A DNA stretch of 42,127 nt from Prevotella amnii DSM 23384 = JCM 14753 (GCF_000378745.1 NZ_KB905284.1:1-42127); one strand, 5' to 3'. Counted from the stretch's first letter, positions 16,725-26,418 are shown. Numbers and translations: made by a program. Notes: generated by a model from the sequence alone, not told the origin.

Positions 16725-17387
16725 ATGAGATCTATAATTTATAGTAATTTTGATAAGAAAAAAATAAACAACCTTCCACGGGTTATATTTCCTGGTAAAA
16801 TACAAGTTATAGAAACAGCTGATGCTGCTTCTGTCGCAGTAAACTATCTACAACAAAAAAAGATTCTTGGTATTGATACCGAGACTCGTCCATCATTTAA
16901 AAAAGGTAGAAGTCATAAGGTTGCTTTGTTACAAGTATCTACTCATAAAGAATGCTTTCTTTTTCGATTGAATATTATAGGCATGACTAATAGCATTATT
17001 AGTTTGTTAGAAGATACTACTATTCCTAAGGTAGGCATATCTTTGCATGATGATTTTCATATGCTACACAAAAGAATAAGTTTTAATCCTGGCTATTTTA
17101 TTGATTTACAAGATTGTGTGAAAGATATTGGAATAAATGATTTAAGTTTGCAAAAGATATATGCTAATATATTTGGGAAAAAGATAGTAAAGCGTGAACA
17201 ATTAACCAATTGGGAGAATATCGAGCTAACTGATAAGCAAAAACAATATGCAGCAATAGATGCATGGGCTTGCATTAATCTTTATGAAAGAATAAAAGAG
17301 CTAAAGCAAACAGGTGATTACAATCTTATAAAAAATGATATAATATGTTCTGACTTACAAAAAGAAAAGTTAGAAGATAAAAAATAA
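16725..17387 (+). CDS. 3'-5' exonuclease, RNase D-like DEDDy family
   Basis: The 220-aa protein is essentially a single DEDDy exonuclease domain: Exo I LGIDTETRPSF (Asp and Glu, about 50-60), Exo II with GISLHDDFHML (about 106-116), and Exo III YAAIDAWACINLYERI (about 179-194, Tyr and Asp). It lacks the C-terminal HRDC domain of RNase D, so it is a stand-alone exonuclease of the kind common in Bacteroidetes. The likely substrate is structured RNA, but DNA is possible. It is the first gene of an operon with the rRNA methyltransferase (22-base gap) and tilS, which supports a link to RNA maturation. Confidence 0.85.
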   Translation: MRSIIYSNFDKKKINNLPRVIFPGKIQVIETADAASVAVNYLQQKKILGIDTETRPSFKKGRSHKVALLQVSTHKECFLFRLNIIGMTNSIISLLEDTTIPKVGISLHDDFHMLHKRISFNPGYFIDLQDCVKDIGINDLSLQKIYANIFGKKIVKREQLTNWENIELTDKQKQYAAIDAWACINLYERIKELKQTGDYNLIKNDIICSDLQKEKLEDKK

Positions 17388-17409
17388 TAAGAGCAAACTA
17401 AAAATAAGT

Positions 17410-18615
17410 ATGTATAAAAAGGTTTACTTAAAAAAAGGTAAGGAGGATAGTCTTCTTCGCTTCCATCCTTGGATTTTTTCAGGAGCTATAAAAACGATGG
17501 AAGAAGAAATAAAAGAAGGAGAGGTAGTTTGCGTGTTAAATAATCAAGGCAAATTCATAGCTATAGGACATTATCAGGTAGGATCCATAGCTATACGTGT
17601 TCTGTCTTTCGAAGAAGTCTACGTTGATGAATCTTTTTATGAAAATAGATTATTTTCGGCTTTTGAAGCACGCAAGGCTATAGGAGTAATAAATAAAACT
17701 ACCCAAAAAGGCATATCAAAAAATAATAATACTACTTTTCGTCTTGTCCACGGCGAAGGGGATAATCTTCCTGGATTAATCATTGACATATATGGTAATA
17801 CAGCAGTTATGCAAGCTCACTCTGTAGGAATGCATGTAGATCGCCATCTTATTACTAATGCTCTAATTAACATTATGGGAGATAACCTAAATAGTGTTTA
17901 CTATAAAAGTGAAACAACTCTACCTTACAAGGCTAATTTGGGTCAGGAAGATGGATTTATTTATGGTTATACAGATAATAATATAGCAATAGAAAATGGA
18001 TTACTTTTTCATATTGATTGGATAAAAGGACAGAAAACTGGCTTTTTTATAGATCAGCGTGAGAATCGCAAGTTATTAGAATTTTATTCTAAAGATCGTA
18101 GCGTCTTAAACATGTTCTGTTATACAGGTGGGTTTTCGGTGTATGCGATGAGAGGAGGGGCAAAGGAAGTACACTCTGTTGATAGTTCAGCTAAGGCTAT
18201 AGAGTTAACTAATAAAAATATAGAACTAAATTTCCCTAAAGATAAGCGTCATGCTGCCTTTTGTGAAGATGCCTTCAAATATTTAGATGAACATGACGAT
18301 AAGTATGATTTAATTATATTAGACCCACCAGCTTTTGCTAAACATAGAAATGCTTTAAAAAATGCTTTGCGTGGTTATACCCGTTTAAATCTAAAAGGAT
18401 TTGAAAAAATAAAAAAGAAAGGTATACTTTTTACTTTTAGCTGTTCTCAAGCAGTAACTAAAGATTATTTCCGTCAAGCTGTTTTTACTGCAGCTGCACA
18501 AGCAGGGCGTAAGGTGCGTATTCTACATCAGCTTCATCAGCCAGCTGACCATCCTATCAATATATATCATCCAGAAGGAGAATATCTTAAAGGATTAGTA
18601 TTATATGTTGAATAA
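17410..18615 (+). CDS. Class I SAM-dependent 23S rRNA methyltransferase, RlmI/RlmK-C-like
   Basis: The 401-aa protein has an N-terminal PUA-type RNA-binding domain (KVYLKKGKEDSLLRFHPWIFSGAI, about 3-26), a central fold (about 95-190), and a Rossmann methyltransferase domain: TGFFIDQRENRKLL (about 212-225), VLNMFCYTGGFSVYA (about 233-247), the SAM-ribose acidic patch VDSS, DPPAFAK (about 307-313) and FSCSQ with the catalytic Cys (about 346-350). RlmI makes m5C in 23S rRNA; whether this homologue modifies the same base is not shown. The stop overlaps the tilS start by 11 bases, indicating translational coupling. Confidence 0.9.
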   Translation: MYKKVYLKKGKEDSLLRFHPWIFSGAIKTMEEEIKEGEVVCVLNNQGKFIAIGHYQVGSIAIRVLSFEEVYVDESFYENRLFSAFEARKAIGVINKTTQKGISKNNNTTFRLVHGEGDNLPGLIIDIYGNTAVMQAHSVGMHVDRHLITNALINIMGDNLNSVYYKSETTLPYKANLGQEDGFIYGYTDNNIAIENGLLFHIDWIKGQKTGFFIDQRENRKLLEFYSKDRSVLNMFCYTGGFSVYAMRGGAKEVHSVDSSAKAIELTNKNIELNFPKDKRHAAFCEDAFKYLDEHDDKYDLIILDPPAFAKHRNALKNALRGYTRLNLKGFEKIKKKGILFTFSCSQAVTKDYFRQAVFTAAAQAGRKVRILHQLHQPADHPINIYHPEGEYLKGLVLYVE

Positions 18616-19975
18616 AGTTAAGAAATTTATAGCCAAATATCAGTTATTAAATAAAGAAAAATGTTATTTGGTAGCTCTTTCAGGAGGAGCTGATAGTGTA
18701 TCTCTATTACTGGTATTACACCAATTAGGCTATAAAATAAATGCTGTTCATTGTAATTTCAAACTTCGTGGTGAGGAAAGCTATCGTGATGAACAGTTTT
18801 GTATTGATTTATGTAATAGACATGATATCCCACTAAAGCGCATTCATTTTGATACAACAGAATATGCTTCTCTTAGAAAAATAAGTATTGAAATGGCTGC
18901 GCGTGAACTTCGTTATACTTATTTCGAACAATTACGAAAGAGTATTAATGCAGAAGGCGTCTGTGTTGGACATCATCAAGAAGATTCTGTAGAAACTATT
19001 TTGCTTAATCTTACTCGTGGAACGGGTATACATGGGCTAACAGGAATAGCACCTCGTAACGGAAATGTAATAAGACCGTTACTTAGCTGTACACGTAAAG
19101 ATATAGAAACATTTATCATTGGCGAAGGTGAACACTATGTTACTGATAGTAGTAATCTTGTATCTAATGTAGTACGTAATAAATTACGTCTTCTGGTGAT
19201 ACCGTTATTAAAAGAAATTAATCCTTCTGTACAAGCATCTATTGCACAAACAGCACAATATCTCTCAGAAGCTGGAACGGTAGCCGATGATGCTCTTTTG
19301 CGTTATTTTGATAAGTTTGGCATCTCACACAGCAAACTTTACACATATGGCTCTTTGTCCATACCTTTAAAAGTGATTACTGAATTCCCATCAAAAAAAT
19401 ATTTTTTATTTGAACTACTTTCTCCATTAGGTTTCAACTCTGAGCAAATAAGCTCTATTTCCGATTTTAAGAAGAATATGGTAGGAAATCTTTGGCAAAG
19501 TGAAAAATATGAAATAACTTTAGATTCTTTTTCTCTTATTGTACGTAAAAAAGAATTACATGCAGATATAAATAAGCTATTACCGGAAACAGGATTATAT
19601 ATAATTGATAAAAATCGCTCTATACAAATTACATATATAGATAATAAAACCATAAAAAAAACAGATCTTAGTAAAGAGCCTTGTACTGTATATATAGATG
19701 CTGATAACATAACTTTCCCCCTTGTTTTGCGAAATATAACACAAGGAGATAGGTTTATGCCTTTTGGAATGGATAAATCAAAATTGATTAGTGACTATCT
19801 TACTAATATGAAAAGAAATCGTTTTGAGAAATCTGATCAACTTCTACTTACCGATGTCACTGGAAAACCACTTTGGTTAGTAGGTCTACGTACAGACAAT
19901 AGAGTAAGATATACTAATATATCAACCAAAGTTTTAAGAATAAAGTACTTAGAAAAAACGCATGAAACAACATAA
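18605..19975 (+). CDS. tilS: tRNA(Ile)-lysidine synthase
   Basis: TilS attaches lysine to C34 of the CAU-anticodon tRNA-Ile so that it reads AUA. The 456-aa protein has the PP-loop SGGADS (26-31), the CHHQEDSVETILLNLTRGTG-type block (about 122-140, here GHHQEDS), and the C-terminal TilS domain (about 365-450, with TQGDRFMPFGM and WLVGLRTDNRVRY). The start ATG lies inside the end of the methyltransferase gene. AUA codons are frequent in this AT-rich genome, which makes the enzyme important. The gene ends 88 bases before a convergent gene. Confidence 0.95.
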   Translation: MLNKVKKFIAKYQLLNKEKCYLVALSGGADSVSLLLVLHQLGYKINAVHCNFKLRGEESYRDEQFCIDLCNRHDIPLKRIHFDTTEYASLRKISIEMAARELRYTYFEQLRKSINAEGVCVGHHQEDSVETILLNLTRGTGIHGLTGIAPRNGNVIRPLLSCTRKDIETFIIGEGEHYVTDSSNLVSNVVRNKLRLLVIPLLKEINPSVQASIAQTAQYLSEAGTVADDALLRYFDKFGISHSKLYTYGSLSIPLKVITEFPSKKYFLFELLSPLGFNSEQISSISDFKKNMVGNLWQSEKYEITLDSFSLIVRKKELHADINKLLPETGLYIIDKNRSIQITYIDNKTIKKTDLSKEPCTVYIDADNITFPLVLRNITQGDRFMPFGMDKSKLISDYLTNMKRNRFEKSDQLLLTDVTGKPLWLVGLRTDNRVRYTNISTKVLRIKYLEKTHETT

Positions 19976-20056
19976 AACACAGTATATTATCTAAGGCATC
20001 TTGTTTTTCTTTATAAAACACTTATTCTTTTAGATTAGAGCTGTTATATAAATAAG

Positions 20057-20084
20057 CCAATATTATTTATTAAAATAATATTGG
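20057..20084. terminator. Perfect 12-bp hairpin overlapping a stop codon
   Basis: CCAATATTATTT (20057-20068) and AAATAATATTGG (20073-20084) form a perfect stem with a 4-base loop. It contains the stop codon of the minus-strand gene (20063-20065) and sits in the convergent gap after tilS, so it may terminate both directions. The stem is AT-rich and no long T-run follows. Confidence 0.5.
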
Positions 20085-21022
20085 TAATAGCTATCATGAG
20101 GATATGGCGGGGAAGGAATACTATCTTTTAAATGTAATGAATAAATACGTACAGCTTCCTTATAGTAGCGAGGTAAAACACTTTTTGAAGGATAATACTG
20201 TGGGAGATAGCGGATAAATTGAGAGAGATTACGGTCTAATAAAAAACCCATTAGCTGATAATTAGCAGACAATAGTGTGTTTTTTAATATTATACTATCT
20301 GGCTGTAAATAAGAATGCACATAAAGAGGACGCATGACATGGCTACTACCCACTAAAGGGTAGCTAAACAAGTGGTTTGTAAGCTTATTGCTACGAGCAG
20401 CAGCATATATTGTAAGCATAGATATTACAGAGTCTGTATGTGATAAGGTCTTTACCACAGATAAAGCTTTAGTATATTGACGTTGGTCTATTAAATGTTC
20501 TATTTTTGCTCGTTTATGGAAATAAGGATCATTATTTGAAAAATAACCAACAAAAAAAAATAAAAGAAACAAAATAAATAGATTTCTCCACATACTTTGT
20601 GAAAACACCCCTATGTTGCGCTGTTGCTGTGCATACGGTTCGTAACGTTTAACAAAGAAAACTATAAAAATATATATAGGAAACAATATCAATAATATCC
20701 ACCACCATTGACTAATAGCGAAATTATTATATTCTACATCTGATCGAATACTACTTATAAGAGATAGTAAAACGATAGGAGGGAAGTAAGTTAAAGCGAA
20801 TACTCTGTTTGGTATTTTTACAAAAACATCAATACTATTTTGTAGCAGTTGTAGAATAACTGTTATTAAGATAGCACCTACTATTGGATTATAAAAAGTT
20901 TTACCATGCGAAGCAATATGCTGTGTTACCGTCATTACATCTACTTGATAAAAGAACAAGAAACAGAAACTAAATGAGCAAAAAAACACAGCACTAATAA
21001 AGCGCAATAACTTACTTTCCAT
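20063..21022 (-). CDS. Multi-spanning membrane protein (possibly DUF6057-type)
   Basis: The 319-aa protein has about four hydrophobic helices (~7-26, ~45-65, ~77-92, ~107-125) and a fifth (~146-163), followed by a soluble C-terminal part (~170-319) that looks helical and may be tetratricopeptide-like (DQRQYTKALSVVKTLSH, repeated Tyr/Leu helices). This layout reminds me of the Bacteroidales DUF6057 family, but I cannot confirm that and the function is unknown. It is the last gene of the MORN-glgB operon, starting 13 bases after the glgB stop, so a link to glycogen or cell-envelope state is possible but unproven. Confidence 0.7.
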   Translation of the reverse strand: MESKLLRFISAVFFCSFSFCFLFFYQVDVMTVTQHIASHGKTFYNPIVGAILITVILQLLQNSIDVFVKIPNRVFALTYFPPIVLLSLISSIRSDVEYNNFAISQWWWILLILFPIYIFIVFFVKRYEPYAQQQRNIGVFSQSMWRNLFILFLLFFFVGYFSNNDPYFHKRAKIEHLIDQRQYTKALSVVKTLSHTDSVISMLTIYAAARSNKLTNHLFSYPLVGSSHVMRPLYVHSYLQPDSIILKNTLLSANYQLMGFLLDRNLSQFIRYLPQYYPSKSVLPRYYKEAVRIYSLHLKDSIPSPPYPHDSYYQYYFNK

Positions 21023-21035
21023 TAATATATATTAA

Positions 21036-23105
21036 TTATTTCTTTCTTAAAACTACTGCACTACGAGCAGGCAGATATAGTTTCACCCAACCTTTTTTAT
21101 CTTTTTTATAAAGAGGATCTTCTATTGTAAAATGCTCTATGCTATCATCTGTTAATCCAAATCCTCCAAAATCCTTATTATCTGTGTTTAAAACAACATT
21201 GTAAGATCCTTCAGGAACTAAAAACCCATAATCTGTAAATGATTTATTAGGTGAAAAATTAAAAACAAATAGTAGCTCGCCACGCATAAAAGCAAGTATT
21301 TGATCTTCATCATTATGCCAGATTTCATTCACAGTGCTATCTATTAGCTTCTTTTCACTCTTAACAACTTCAAGCATTCTCTTATCAAAATAGCCTAAAT
21401 ATTTATAGTTAAGATCTTTATTATCTACTAAGCTCCATTGGCGTCGTGCATACTTATAGCTCCAATTATTTCCTTCGCGTGGGAAATCTATCCATTCTGG
21501 ATGACCAAATTCATTGCCCATAAAGTTTAAATAGCCGCCATTTATAGCTGCTATTGTAGCTAAACGAATCATTTTATGTAAAGCTATACCGCGGTGTGCT
21601 ACTTCGTTTTCATCTCCTATTTTAAAATGCCAATACATGTCAGCATCTATAAGACGGAAGATAATCGTTTTATCTCCAACTAAAGCCTGATCATGCGATT
21701 CGCAATAAGAGATAACCTTTTCATCTATACGTCTGTTTTTAATTTCCCAAAAGATAGATGAAGGTTTCCATTTTTCATCAGGTAATTCCTTTATAGTCTT
21801 TATCCAGTAATCGGGAATATTCATTGCCATACGATAATCAAACCCATAACCACCATCTTTTACTTTAGCTGCTAATCCAGGCATACCAGAGACCTCTTCT
21901 GCTATTGTTATTGCTTTTTTATTTACCTCATGAATAAGTAAGTTAGCAAGTGTTAGATAACAAATGGCATTATCATCTTGATGACCATTAAAATAGTTAC
22001 TATAATTTGTAAAGGCCTCACCTAAGCCATGACTATAATAAAGCATAGAGGTAACGCCATCAAAGCGAAATCCATCGAAATGATACTCCTCTAACCAGTA
22101 TTTACAGTTAGAAAGCAAGAAATGAATAACTTCGTTTTTACCATAATCAAAGCAAAGAGAATCCCAAGCTGGGTGTTCATGACGATCGCCTGTATAAAAG
22201 AACTGATTCGGATCACCAGCATAATTGCCTAAACCTTCTATCTCGTTTTTTACAGCATGCGAATGAACAATGTCCATTATAACAGCTATACCTTTTCTAT
22301 GAGCCTCATCAATAAGCTGCTTCAATTCTTCAGGAGTTCCAAAGCGCGAACTTGGTGCAAAAAATGAGCTCACATGATAACCAAAACTGCCATAATAAGG
22401 ATGTTCTTGTATAGCCATTATTTGGATTGCATTATAACCGTCTTCTACAATGCGTGGAAGAATATTTTCTCTAAACTCATTATACGAGCCTACACCTTCT
22501 TTTTCTTGCGCCATACCTATATGACATTCATAGATAAGTAGGGGTGAGGTTTTGGGTGTAAATACCTTTTTCTTCCATTTGTATGTAGTTTCAGGATCCC
22601 ACACCTGCGCTGAAAAAATGTGTGTGTTCTCATCTTGCACTACACGTTGTGCCCATGCAGGAATACGTTCTCCTTCGCCACCGTCCCATTCTATAATGAG
22701 CTTATATAGCTGTCCATGTTTTAATGCTGTTAAAGGTAGCTTAAGTTCCCAGTTGTTAGTACCCTTAATACGTTTTACTTTATATTTAGATGATTTTTTC
22801 CAATTATTAAAATCACCAATAAGATAGATCGCTTTAGCATTTGGAGCCCAGTCCCGAAATATCCATTCTGAATCGGTTTTGTGCAAACCAAAGTACTTAT
22901 AGCCACTGGCAAAGTCAGATAAAGAATTATTGGTAAATTTAGTTAACTCCTCTTTCTTATTTAAAATAAAGTTATGCCTATTAGAAATAATAGTCTCATA
23001 CTCTTTCAAGAAAGGGTCATGCTCTACTATTCCTATGTGTTTTACTATATTTTTCTTCATAACTTTTGGTTTTGAAGTAGTAGTTTGGTTTGTTTGCTTT
23101 TCCAT
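21036..23105 (-). CDS. glgB: 1,4-alpha-glucan branching enzyme (GH13)
   Basis: GlgB introduces alpha-1,6 branches into glycogen. The 689-aa protein has a CBM48 domain (about 80-165, with WAPNAKAIYLIGDFNNW), the GH13 catalytic barrel, and a C-terminal beta domain. The four GH13 regions are intact: DIVHSH (278-283), FDGFRFDG with nucleophile Asp349 (343-350), AEEVSGMP with acid/base Glu403 (402-409), and CESHDQ (468-473). These sequences are of the eukaryote-like GH13_8 branching type, which is usual in Bacteroidales. Translation might instead begin at Met16; the first Met is chosen because it lies 18 bases after the MORN gene's stop. The MORN protein and a membrane protein share the operon. 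Confidence 0.95.
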   Translation of the reverse strand: MEKQTNQTTTSKPKVMKKNIVKHIGIVEHDPFLKEYETIISNRHNFILNKKEELTKFTNNSLSDFASGYKYFGLHKTDSEWIFRDWAPNAKAIYLIGDFNNWKKSSKYKVKRIKGTNNWELKLPLTALKHGQLYKLIIEWDGGEGERIPAWAQRVVQDENTHIFSAQVWDPETTYKWKKKVFTPKTSPLLIYECHIGMAQEKEGVGSYNEFRENILPRIVEDGYNAIQIMAIQEHPYYGSFGYHVSSFFAPSSRFGTPEELKQLIDEAHRKGIAVIMDIVHSHAVKNEIEGLGNYAGDPNQFFYTGDRHEHPAWDSLCFDYGKNEVIHFLLSNCKYWLEEYHFDGFRFDGVTSMLYYSHGLGEAFTNYSNYFNGHQDDNAICYLTLANLLIHEVNKKAITIAEEVSGMPGLAAKVKDGGYGFDYRMAMNIPDYWIKTIKELPDEKWKPSSIFWEIKNRRIDEKVISYCESHDQALVGDKTIIFRLIDADMYWHFKIGDENEVAHRGIALHKMIRLATIAAINGGYLNFMGNEFGHPEWIDFPREGNNWSYKYARRQWSLVDNKDLNYKYLGYFDKRMLEVVKSEKKLIDSTVNEIWHNDEDQILAFMRGELLFVFNFSPNKSFTDYGFLVPEGSYNVVLNTDNKDFGGFGLTDDSIEHFTIEDPLYKKDKKGWVKLYLPARSAVVLRKK

Positions 23106-23123
23106 AAAATAGAAGTTTTAATG

Positions 23124-24170
23124 TTATTTATTTTGGTGTCTTACTCCGTTATTATAAGTACCTGTTGCTTTTATTTGTCCGTTTTTATCATATTCTATAA
23201 AATCGCCATTACGCTTATTGTTTTTATAAATACCTCTAAAAACAGAACCATCAGCATAGCTAACAGATACGTTACCATTAAGCATACCATCGGAAAAAGA
23301 TCCTTCATATATATCTTGATTATGCTTAATTAGCTTGCCTTTACCATTTTGCTTATCGTTTTTCCATTCTCCTGTATAAATATCACCGTTATGCCATTTC
23401 ATCATACCTGAACCACTTTTTTCTCCATCTACAAAATGGCCATAATATTCATCACCATTCCTATAACGTAACAGACCTGTTCCAGTACGCTGCCCATTAA
23501 CATAATCGCCTTGGTAAACATCACGGTTGCGAAAATGATAAGTACCTCTACCGTTTTGTAGATCTTTTGACCATCCTCCTGAATAATCATCACCATTAGA
23601 ATAAATAAAGATACCACGACCTTCTTTTACATTGTTTACCCAATTGCCTGTATAAGAAGACTTGTCTCTCCAGACAAACTGTCCATGACCATTTTTCATG
23701 TCATTTTCCCATGAGCCATCATAATATGATCCATCTGCAAATATATATTTTCCTTCACCACATCTTTTGCCATTTTTCCAGCTACCTACATATTTATCTT
23801 TATTATAATAATACATAGTACCGATGCCATGTTGTTGATTTTTAAACCATAATCCTTCGTAAATATTACCATTAGAATAAGTATACCTACCATAGCCTAA
23901 TTGCTGATCTTGAAACCAGTTACCCTCATATTTCTCTCCATTAGGTTTAGTAAGTGTGCCAATACCCTCACGTACACCTTTAGCATATACTCCCTCATAA
24001 ATACTTCCATCTGGATAAATTGTTTTACCCTTTCCCCATGGCTTACCACGAAACATCTCTCCATGAAACTTAGCATTATTTTTAAAAGTATAATTTCCAA
24101 TAACTATGCCTTGGGAAAAAGTAAGAATAGGAAAAAGTAATAAAAGTAAAAAAATATATTTATGCTTCAT
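23124..24170 (-). CDS. Secreted MORN-repeat protein, 13 tandem repeats
   Basis: After a signal peptide (~1-20, ending FSQG) the 348-aa protein consists of thirteen consecutive 23-residue MORN repeats (about 34-332) of the pattern YxGxWxxGxxxGxGxxxYxxGxx, the last two less regular, plus a short polar tail. MORN repeats form a narrow beta-sheet and in other organisms contribute to membrane or protein contact; the bacterial role is largely unknown. It is the first gene of an operon with glgB (18-base gap) and a membrane protein, driven by a full promoter at 24218-24249. Export places it away from cytoplasmic glycogen, so direct action with GlgB is unlikely unless the N-terminal segment is a membrane anchor. 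Confidence 0.9.
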   Translation of the reverse strand: MKHKYIFLLLLLFPILTFSQGIVIGNYTFKNNAKFHGEMFRGKPWGKGKTIYPDGSIYEGVYAKGVREGIGTLTKPNGEKYEGNWFQDQQLGYGRYTYSNGNIYEGLWFKNQQHGIGTMYYYNKDKYVGSWKNGKRCGEGKYIFADGSYYDGSWENDMKNGHGQFVWRDKSSYTGNWVNNVKEGRGIFIYSNGDDYSGGWSKDLQNGRGTYHFRNRDVYQGDYVNGQRTGTGLLRYRNGDEYYGHFVDGEKSGSGMMKWHNGDIYTGEWKNDKQNGKGKLIKHNQDIYEGSFSDGMLNGNVSVSYADGSVFRGIYKNNKRNGDFIEYDKNGQIKATGTYNNGVRHQNK

Positions 24171-24217
24171 CTTGTGATTGGCTATTTATAATAGAATGAA
24201 GGAATATCATTTAATTG

Positions 24218-24249
24218 CAAAGATAATTATATTGATTGATATAAACAAA
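24218..24249 (-). promoter_or_regulatory. Promoter of the MORN-glgB-membrane protein operon
   Basis: Minus-strand TTTG (complement of 24246-24249), a 20-nt spacer and TATCTTTG (complement of 24218-24225) match the Bacteroidetes consensus. The ATG is 47 bases downstream. Confidence 0.8.
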
Positions 24250-24325
24250 TATATAAATCTTTTTTAATCTTATGAGTTTTAACTTTAAAGATAAACAATA
24301 TTATAAGTATCTATTAAATAAATTA

Positions 24326-25789
24326 TTATAAACTGTTTAAAAGATCAACTTTACCCTCGCTAATTATCTTTAGAATTAACTCCCCAAAAAGTGTATTTTG
24401 CCAAGCAAACCATGGTCGTGTAAAATTGTTTGCATCATTCATATAAAACGATTCATGTATAAAACCAGTATTAGCATCGGTATTCATAAGCATAATAATA
24501 CATCGTTTTATTTCTTCATCACTTGTCGAAGTAAAAGCTCGCATCATAATAGATATTGGCCAAATCATATCATTCCCTATGTGCGGACTGCCAATGCCTT
24601 CACCAGCTTTGCCATGATGAAAGAAAGGATTGTCTTCACTTAATATGAAGCGACGGGTATTTTGATAGATAGGATCCTTAATATCTACATCTCCAAGATA
24701 AGGCATTGATAGCAAACTTGGGACATTAGCATCGTCCATGAGAAGATGATTTCCAAACCCATCTACCTCAAAGGCATATATCTTACCATATTTGGGATGA
24801 TTATAAATAGCATATTTTTTTAGTGCGTTACTAACCTCAGTGGCTAAGTTAATACATTCAGAAGCTATAGTTGAATTTTTATTTACTTTAGAAAGAATTT
24901 CTGTAGCTTTTTTTAATGAAGATACAGCCATAAAGTTAGAAGGGATAAGAAACTGAAACGTAGTAGCATCATCTGATGGGCGAAAAGCCGAAGCTATAAG
25001 CCCGACAGGCTTTACGGGCGACCCCCATCCGGCGTTACTTAATGTGTCGTATGCACGATCGGTAACACGTAGAAAAGAATAGGACCCTCTTCCGTTTTTT
25101 TTCTGTTGCTCATGAAAAACCATGAGTATGTTATCAATAGCTTTTAGCCATTCTTTATCAAAAATACTTGCATCGCCAGTTATTTTCCAATATTCATATG
25201 CTAAACGAATAGGGTAGCAAAGAGAGTCTATTTCATATTTACGCTCGTGCAGCTCGGGTTTCATTATTGTACCATCGCTCATCCACTTGCCTTTAGGATC
25301 AGGTGTTTTGTTAAAACCATTAGCATAAGGGTCTATATTAATACATTTAAACTGGCGAAGAATGAGCCCTTTTATCATATCCTTTATTCGTTTATCTTTA
25401 TTTGCAAATTGTAGATAAGGCCATACTTGTGCACTGGAGTCTCGTAACCACATAGCAGGTATATCTCCTGTATATACAAAAGTATCAGGATTGCCATTAA
25501 TGTCAGTTGTAAAATGAACAGTAGTATCTAAAGTGTTAGGAAAGCAATTTTCAAACATCCATGCTAATTTTCTATTCTTTAGCATTTTTAATATACGTCT
25601 TATTTCCTTATCTACAACGTCCGATTTAAAAAGCCTATCAGCTTCTTTTGGACGTTGACAAACATAAGTAATAGCATCTTTTACGCAAGTATTTACAAGT
25701 ATTTTATCTTTATTGATAGATATATTATTAGCCATGATGTTAGGGCAAGTAACACTAAAAACAGCTGTTATAAGAAATGATATTTTCAT
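24326..25789 (-). CDS. Glycoside hydrolase family 125 exo-alpha-1,6-mannosidase-like protein
   Basis: The 487-aa protein belongs to the GH125 family (formerly DUF1237, related to yeast Mug157), metal-independent exo-alpha-mannosidases that trim alpha-1,6-linked mannose. A signal peptide is present (~1-20, ending NIMA). Family signatures are DTFVYTGDIPAMWLRDSSAQVWPYL (about 102-126), EGIGSPHIGNDMIWP (near residue 405) and TGFIHESFYMNDANNFTRPWFAW, whose Glu corresponds to the presumed general base. The predicted place of action is the periplasm. It lies upstream of the MORN-glgB operon in the same direction but with a separate promoter. No SusC/SusD partner is nearby, so it is not part of a visible polysaccharide-utilisation locus. 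Confidence 0.9.
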   Translation of the reverse strand: MKISFLITAVFSVTCPNIMANNISINKDKILVNTCVKDAITYVCQRPKEADRLFKSDVVDKEIRRILKMLKNRKLAWMFENCFPNTLDTTVHFTTDINGNPDTFVYTGDIPAMWLRDSSAQVWPYLQFANKDKRIKDMIKGLILRQFKCINIDPYANGFNKTPDPKGKWMSDGTIMKPELHERKYEIDSLCYPIRLAYEYWKITGDASIFDKEWLKAIDNILMVFHEQQKKNGRGSYSFLRVTDRAYDTLSNAGWGSPVKPVGLIASAFRPSDDATTFQFLIPSNFMAVSSLKKATEILSKVNKNSTIASECINLATEVSNALKKYAIYNHPKYGKIYAFEVDGFGNHLLMDDANVPSLLSMPYLGDVDIKDPIYQNTRRFILSEDNPFFHHGKAGEGIGSPHIGNDMIWPISIMMRAFTSTSDEEIKRCIIMLMNTDANTGFIHESFYMNDANNFTRPWFAWQNTLFGELILKIISEGKVDLLNSL

Positions 25790-25826
25790 TGATATGCTTT
25801 AGTTATATTAATATATAGATTATATG

Positions 25827-25834
25827 CAAATGTA
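25827..25834 (-). promoter_or_regulatory. -7 promoter box of the GH125 gene
   Basis: Minus-strand TACATTTG followed by C, 37 bases upstream of the ATG. Confidence 0.6.
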
Positions 25835-26410
25835 CATAAATTCTTCAAATTATAAGTTAGATATGAACAAAAAAGACAATAATTTGCAAACTGTTAGCAT
25901 TTCTTTCTTTGTGTATATATTGAAAAAGAGTAAAATGTTTATATTTTATTGCGGAATAACATATATATTTGCAATGAAAAGAATAGGTATTATAAATAAA
26001 AATAGATTATTTTTGAATATAAAATAGATTAAAAATCTATCAAAAATAAGCTATTTTTCTTCTATAAAGATTATGTTTTTATAGTTTTAAGCATACTTAT
26101 TATTATATAAAAGTTATATTAATATGTTTTGAAAATACCGTTTCCCTTTAAATATTTTAGAACAATATGTATAAAGTTTCATAATTAATAACTTTTGATA
26201 AGCATGTGCTTTTATATTTCCCTACATTTAGTACTTTAAAGCATATAAGTTATAGCGTATAAAACATATTGTCATATATTATAGTAAAGAAACTATTTTG
26301 TCGGATACACCTTTCTTTTATAGCTCATTGAATTACAATCTTTTAAACAGTTTTAGCAGACTAATAAGATATAAAAATATAAAACTATTAATCTTTTCAT
26401 GTCTTTTTAT

Positions 26411-26418
26411 TAACTTTG
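26411..26418 (+). promoter_or_regulatory. -7 promoter box of rlmN, almost touching the start codon
   Basis: TAACTTTG followed by C ends only 5 bases before the ATG at 26424. If it is used, the mRNA would be leaderless or nearly so. No TTTG is seen at the expected upstream distance. Confidence 0.5.

Noticed and set aside
24326..25789. GH125 gene as part of a polysaccharide-utilisation locus with glgB
   Set aside because: No SusC/SusD pair, sulfatase, regulator or other degradative enzyme is adjacent, and the MORN-glgB operon has its own promoter.
25974..26024. A 16-codon leaderless ORF right after a TATATTTG box
   Set aside because: Such boxes arise often by chance in this AT-rich DNA, no -33 element is present at the right distance, and the peptide has no recognisable feature.
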